From: Dryas octopetala
Lineage: Eukaryota; Streptophyta; Magnoliopsida; Rosales; Rosaceae
Length of the DNA: 64,000 bases
NCBI GenBank assembly: GCA_963921425.1
Contig: OY992836.1
Span: 12,431,304 to 12,495,303, forward strand
Direction: 5' to 3'
The position numbers and the translations under genes are program-made. The notes beneath the pieces were generated by a model. That model made no database searches. It saw only the letters and a list, made by a program, of their open reading frames with translations, and was not told the DNA's origin. Every line of letters starts with the position of its first letter. Position 1 is the stretch's first letter. Shown in pieces: positions 60,375 to 64,000 of this stretch.

Positions 60375-60775
60375 CAAAAATGCTCTAAAACTAACCGGTT
60401 AGTAAGTTAATACAAAACTAACCACTATGTTGGTCCCATCGCATAATGTAATTTCAAAATCCGAACCGTCTATTTTTTAGGCCATACTTCAAAGATCATC
60501 TTTGTAAAAAATCTCTAAAATCGGAAGTCATTTAGTCATTTGATTATAACAACAACTATTTATATATTTTTATCGACAACACCGATCGTTTATTTATTTG
60601 ATCTCAATTAGATGAATAAATGACTTTCGATTTAATTGATTTTTTGTAATGATGATCTTTGAAGTATGACTTAAATAATTGATAGTTCGGATTATGAGAT
60701 TAGTTATGTGGTTGTCCCAAAAGTATGGTTAGCTTCGTATTAACTTGCTAACTGGTTAGCTTTAGAGCACTCCTC
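60375..60775. mobile_element. Mutator-like foldback MITE, 401 bp
   Basis: A perfect 10-bp flanking repeat atagttaagc (60365-60374 and 60776-60785). The ends mirror each other around TGCTCTAAAACTAACC / GGTTAGCTTTAGAGCA, followed by GTTAATACAAAACTAACCA / TGGTTAGCTTCGTATTAAC. The interior again holds AAAGATCATCTTTGTAAAAA and its mirror. Confidence 0.9.
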
Positions 60776-60785
60776 ATAGTTAAGC

Positions 60786-63439
60786 AATAATAAATCAGAT
60801 ATTTGGTAAGAAAAAATTGTTATTTATGCTAATATCTAATAATTGTCAGAATTTTGAACCATTATAGTCTTGGAAAAACAAATGCGCATATATAAGAAAT
60901 TAAGGAAAAAAAAAGATGTGGTGAGATAAGAATGGGCATAATGCCTTTTGTGAAAGTTGAGAGCGAGGGCAGAAATTTAAGACGATTGAGATCATGGCCA
61001 CAGGAAATATATGATCTAGGCTTGGATGCCCATCCTTATGAAAGCAACATGTTGTGCCTAAAAATAAATATGTAATTAAGTAATAATTTTATTGCTTAAT
61101 TCAACTTTGATTGATGGCCAAGAACAGCTAGCTAATTAAGCCATTTAATTCAACTTTTCTTCTTTTAATTTTGATGAATTTTATGTTCTTTATTCATCTA
61201 AATGTGCATCTATATTTTAGCTAAAAAACTCAAAACATTTATGTTTTAATAATGATAATAATAATATATAGTTCATTTTTCATCCCACTGTACTCATATA
61301 TACACTAGTAGAAAAAGGGTTCGATGATCATGCATGATTTTAAACATTTCGTGCCATAAAGTAATTAGACACTAACATACCATTCTCTTCTTATCTTAGC
61401 AATCTGTTGGTTTTCAACATAAGTCGTCTATTAGATAATAGATATCCACAAATTATAGTGTATTTTTATGTTTTACTATTAATATCTTAATTAAACAAGA
61501 TGAGAGAGTCTTCATATTTCTAAATTAAACAATTTAGATTAGAGATTAAAGATTGTCATGTAAATTAAAGGATTTATGTTCAACATATGTGTCAAGAATA
61601 ATACTTAGGGATCTCAAATTTGTGTCCTAAATAATATGACAATGTATATGTGTGTATTCTACTTGTTATAAATAAATGATATTAATTTATAAAATGCAAC
61701 AACATCATTTGAAATCTAAATTTAGAACACAAATTTGGAATCCGTACACTATTTATATGTTACAGACAAATACTTTTAACTAATTAAATATTGTCCTTGT
61801 CACAAATATTAATTCAAGATAACACTTCTAACTATTCTTCCATTCACTGCATCTAGAGAATAAATTAAACCTCATAGATTAATGTATATATTTTTTTCAT
61901 TGATAAACGATTTATTGCTTGATGGAAAATAAATTGAATTATTTCATCACAAACAGCGACATTGCCAAAAATATCTGATAAGATTTCGTTGTCACTCACG
62001 AAATTTGTGATAAAGGGAATGCACCTGTCAAAAACTTGAGACATATATTGTATTTGCATAGATAACTAACTACTGTTCCTCATATTGGTATATTGGTGCT
62101 TGTCAAATGTCAAAGTTGCTTAGCACCTTGAAGAAAATGAATGTTTCCTTCTTTAGGTCAGAAAAATTTGGTTGCGAGTTTCCATTTTCCAATTTGGGAA
62201 AGACGACTCTGTCTCGTATACCAACCCAAAGCTATCACTAAAAAGGGTGAGTGTCTCATCAAATCATGTTGCATGCATGCACTAATTGTGGCCTGCACCC
62301 ATAAGAGCTTATCACACCACCCACTGTTCTAAATTAGCAAATTCTCATGAGTTTTGATTAAAATATTCACAATAATCCCATATTCGAAAATATTGACTAG
62401 CTTAATTTCATCAGGATGACAGAATTTATGTGATTGAATTATAACAAAATCAATACTCAAGCTGTATTAGACTATTAGTAGTAGCCCACGCTAGTCCGTA
62501 ATACAATATTTGGATAAAATTCTTTCAATTTTCTTATCGACTCAGCAATCAGCATGTCACTTCATGTGGACTTTGGGGTGCACTCTTTTCCCTAAAGGGA
62601 AGTTAACTCATCTTTAAAGCAAGCCTTGCTTGCCACCTACCCTCCAAATTTGTCCACTTCCTTTTTCTAGGCTAAGCATATGCCTCCATTAACATGTCTA
62701 TCAAAGATTTGACCAAAAAAACATGTCTATCAAAGGCTTTGCTTGCAATTTTGAAAGACCGAATTTTCCAACAAAAAAGAAAAAAACTTTGAAAAAACTG
62801 AAAAATGGCTAGGTTGGTAGCAAACAACGTACTCATTCCTTTTTCTTACAATTTTTATGTTTTTGAAGAGATGTTTCTAATTGGGCCTAACCACCCCCCT
62901 CCAATTACCAAAAAAAGATGATACCAAAAGGGGTATGTGTAGAATCTTGACCCAATTGCAGTCCAAAAGCAGCAAGCCCAAGTTTTGAGGGTTTGAGGTG
63001 GGAGGTTTAATTAGCCTAGGCCTCAGGTCAGGCCTACCCAACTTTTATCGTACATCATGATCAGGACCAGGCCAGGCCTAGCCCTCAAGTACTTCCAACT
63101 ACAAAAGAGGGTGGCCCAATAAGGCCAGGTCTAAACCCTAAACCCAATAAGGTACCTTGACCACGATAGGGTTAGAATAAAGATGCCTATTACCAAAATG
63201 GGGTGAAGAGAAAATTATCCTTGTCGTGTCAATTGATAATTGTAGTAGCTACCCCTAGCTCTTTTATTCCAATGTTCTATTGAGGGTATTGACCCATGAT
63301 CATAAATCTTTGAGAACAATTATGATTTATGTATATAAAGGATTTCAAGAGTAAATGGCTAGTTAAACTGTTAAAGTATTTCATGGCCAAAAAACAAACT
63401 GTTAGTTACATGCTGTAGGGTCTACTTCTTCTAACAGTT
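60786..63439. other. Long intergenic stretch
   Basis: AT-rich. Includes a MITE-like repeat at 61610-61746. A 64-codon minus frame at 61865-62059 (starts MQIQYMSQVFDRC) has a normal-looking composition but no start context, partner exon or known match. GGCCAGGCCTA-type words recur near 63020-63130. No gene is called. Confidence 0.45.
61610..61746. repeat. Foldback MITE-like repeat, family copy 4
   Basis: Starts GGGATCTCAAATTTGTGTCC and ends with AGAACACAAATTTGGAATCC, its mirror. Best-preserved copy of the family also seen at about 5425, 15890 and 23640. Confidence 0.7.
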
Positions 63440-63449
63440 AATGGTTGTG

Positions 63450-63650
63450 AAAAATGCTATACTTACCACATTTCTTATACCACATTTTTATACCATCTCA
63501 CGTGTCATTACTTTATTGAACATAGTTTTTCTTTTTCTTTTTGGGTTTTTATTTTTATTTTTTAGTATCCAATGTATGAATGCCATGTAAGTTGCCACAT
63601 AAGGTGGTATGAAATTATGGTATAAAAATGTGGTATATCTAGCACTACTG
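63450..63650. mobile_element. Mutator-like foldback MITE, 201 bp
   Basis: A perfect 10-bp TSD aatggttgtg (63440-63449 and 63651-63660). The arms ATGCTATACTTACCACATTT and AAATGTGGTATATCTAGCAC mirror each other, extended by CCACATTTTTATACCAT / ATGGTATAAAAATGTGG. Compact, well preserved and non-coding. Confidence 0.92.
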
Positions 63651-63660
63651 AATGGTTGTG

Positions 63661-64000
63661 CTTGTGCCATATTGTTGGATTATTGTTTTTTATCCTATAA
63701 TGAGAAATTGTAAGGGGAGGGCCCTCTCCACCTCATTAAAGGATCATCTCTCCCTTAGGAGCTGTCTCTAAACTCTCCTATATGGGCTTTGATATACCTC
63801 TCTCATTGTATGTTGTAATCTTTTGTTCACTAGTAAAAATTTCAAGCACAACTCCGTAGATATAGTCCAAATTGAGTGAACCACATTATATTATGTGTCT
63901 TGTATGATTGTGATTCTTGATTTTTCTTATTGATTGCTCGATTTGTTTTTGAGCATTGACTGGTTGATTGAAGCAAGTGACTTAGGTTTCAATTAAAGTT
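63661..64000. other. Intergenic DNA to the window edge
   Basis: No gene or repeat recognised. Confidence 0.4.

Noticed and set aside
61865-62059. 64-codon minus-strand frame with normal-looking composition
   Set aside because: No match to a family I know, no partner exons and no regulatory signals. Chance cannot be excluded.

Overview
The window is nuclear DNA of a dicot plant. It is AT-rich, has split genes with GT-AG introns and plant-specific AP2/ERF genes, and is full of small inverted-repeat transposons, SSRs and LTR-element debris. The genes suit a rosid, perhaps a woody Rosaceae-type genome, but that is an inference from overall look and not a measured assignment.

Three genes look intact. 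(1) A single-exon DREB/ERF transcription factor of the A-5 (ERF group II) type lies at 6820-7305 (+). (2) A nuclear gene for a plastid CBS-domain-pair protein (CBSX1/CBSX2, LEJ type) lies at 9343-13338 (-). It has eight coding exons that join in frame to 236 residues. (3) A floral homeotic APETALA2 orthologue lies at 42516-45362 (+). It has nine coding exons joining to 571 residues, two AP2 domains, an EAR motif and a miR172 target site in the last exon. The three share no pathway that the sequence shows.

The stretch between the CBSX gene and AP2 (about 14-31 kb) is a rearranged accessory region. It holds a broken partial second copy of AP2 (promoter scrap near 14.84 kb, exons 5-7 at 16.4-19.0 kb) with a hAT-like foldback element in one intron. 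It also holds a broken partial copy of the 5' end of the CBSX gene (21.48-21.92 kb), a miniature LTR element (TRIM) at 22.7 kb, and a young Ty1/copia element at 25.9-30.5 kb that landed inside an older MITE.

The rest (1-6.6 kb, 31-42 kb, 45-64 kb) is intergenic. Much of it is explained by inverted-repeat elements for which I could often find both terminal repeats and target-site duplications (TSDs): hAT-like with 8-bp TSDs, PIF/Harbinger-like with TTA/TAA, and Mutator-like with 9-10 bp. There is also a solo LTR with a GC-rich minisatellite and a second, older TRIM.

No new multi-gene system is evident. The most unusual signals are tRNA-like sequence inside the arms of foldback elements, one short motif shared by several otherwise unrelated MITEs, repeated carriage of GC-rich segments by non-autonomous elements, and partial local duplication of both resident host genes.
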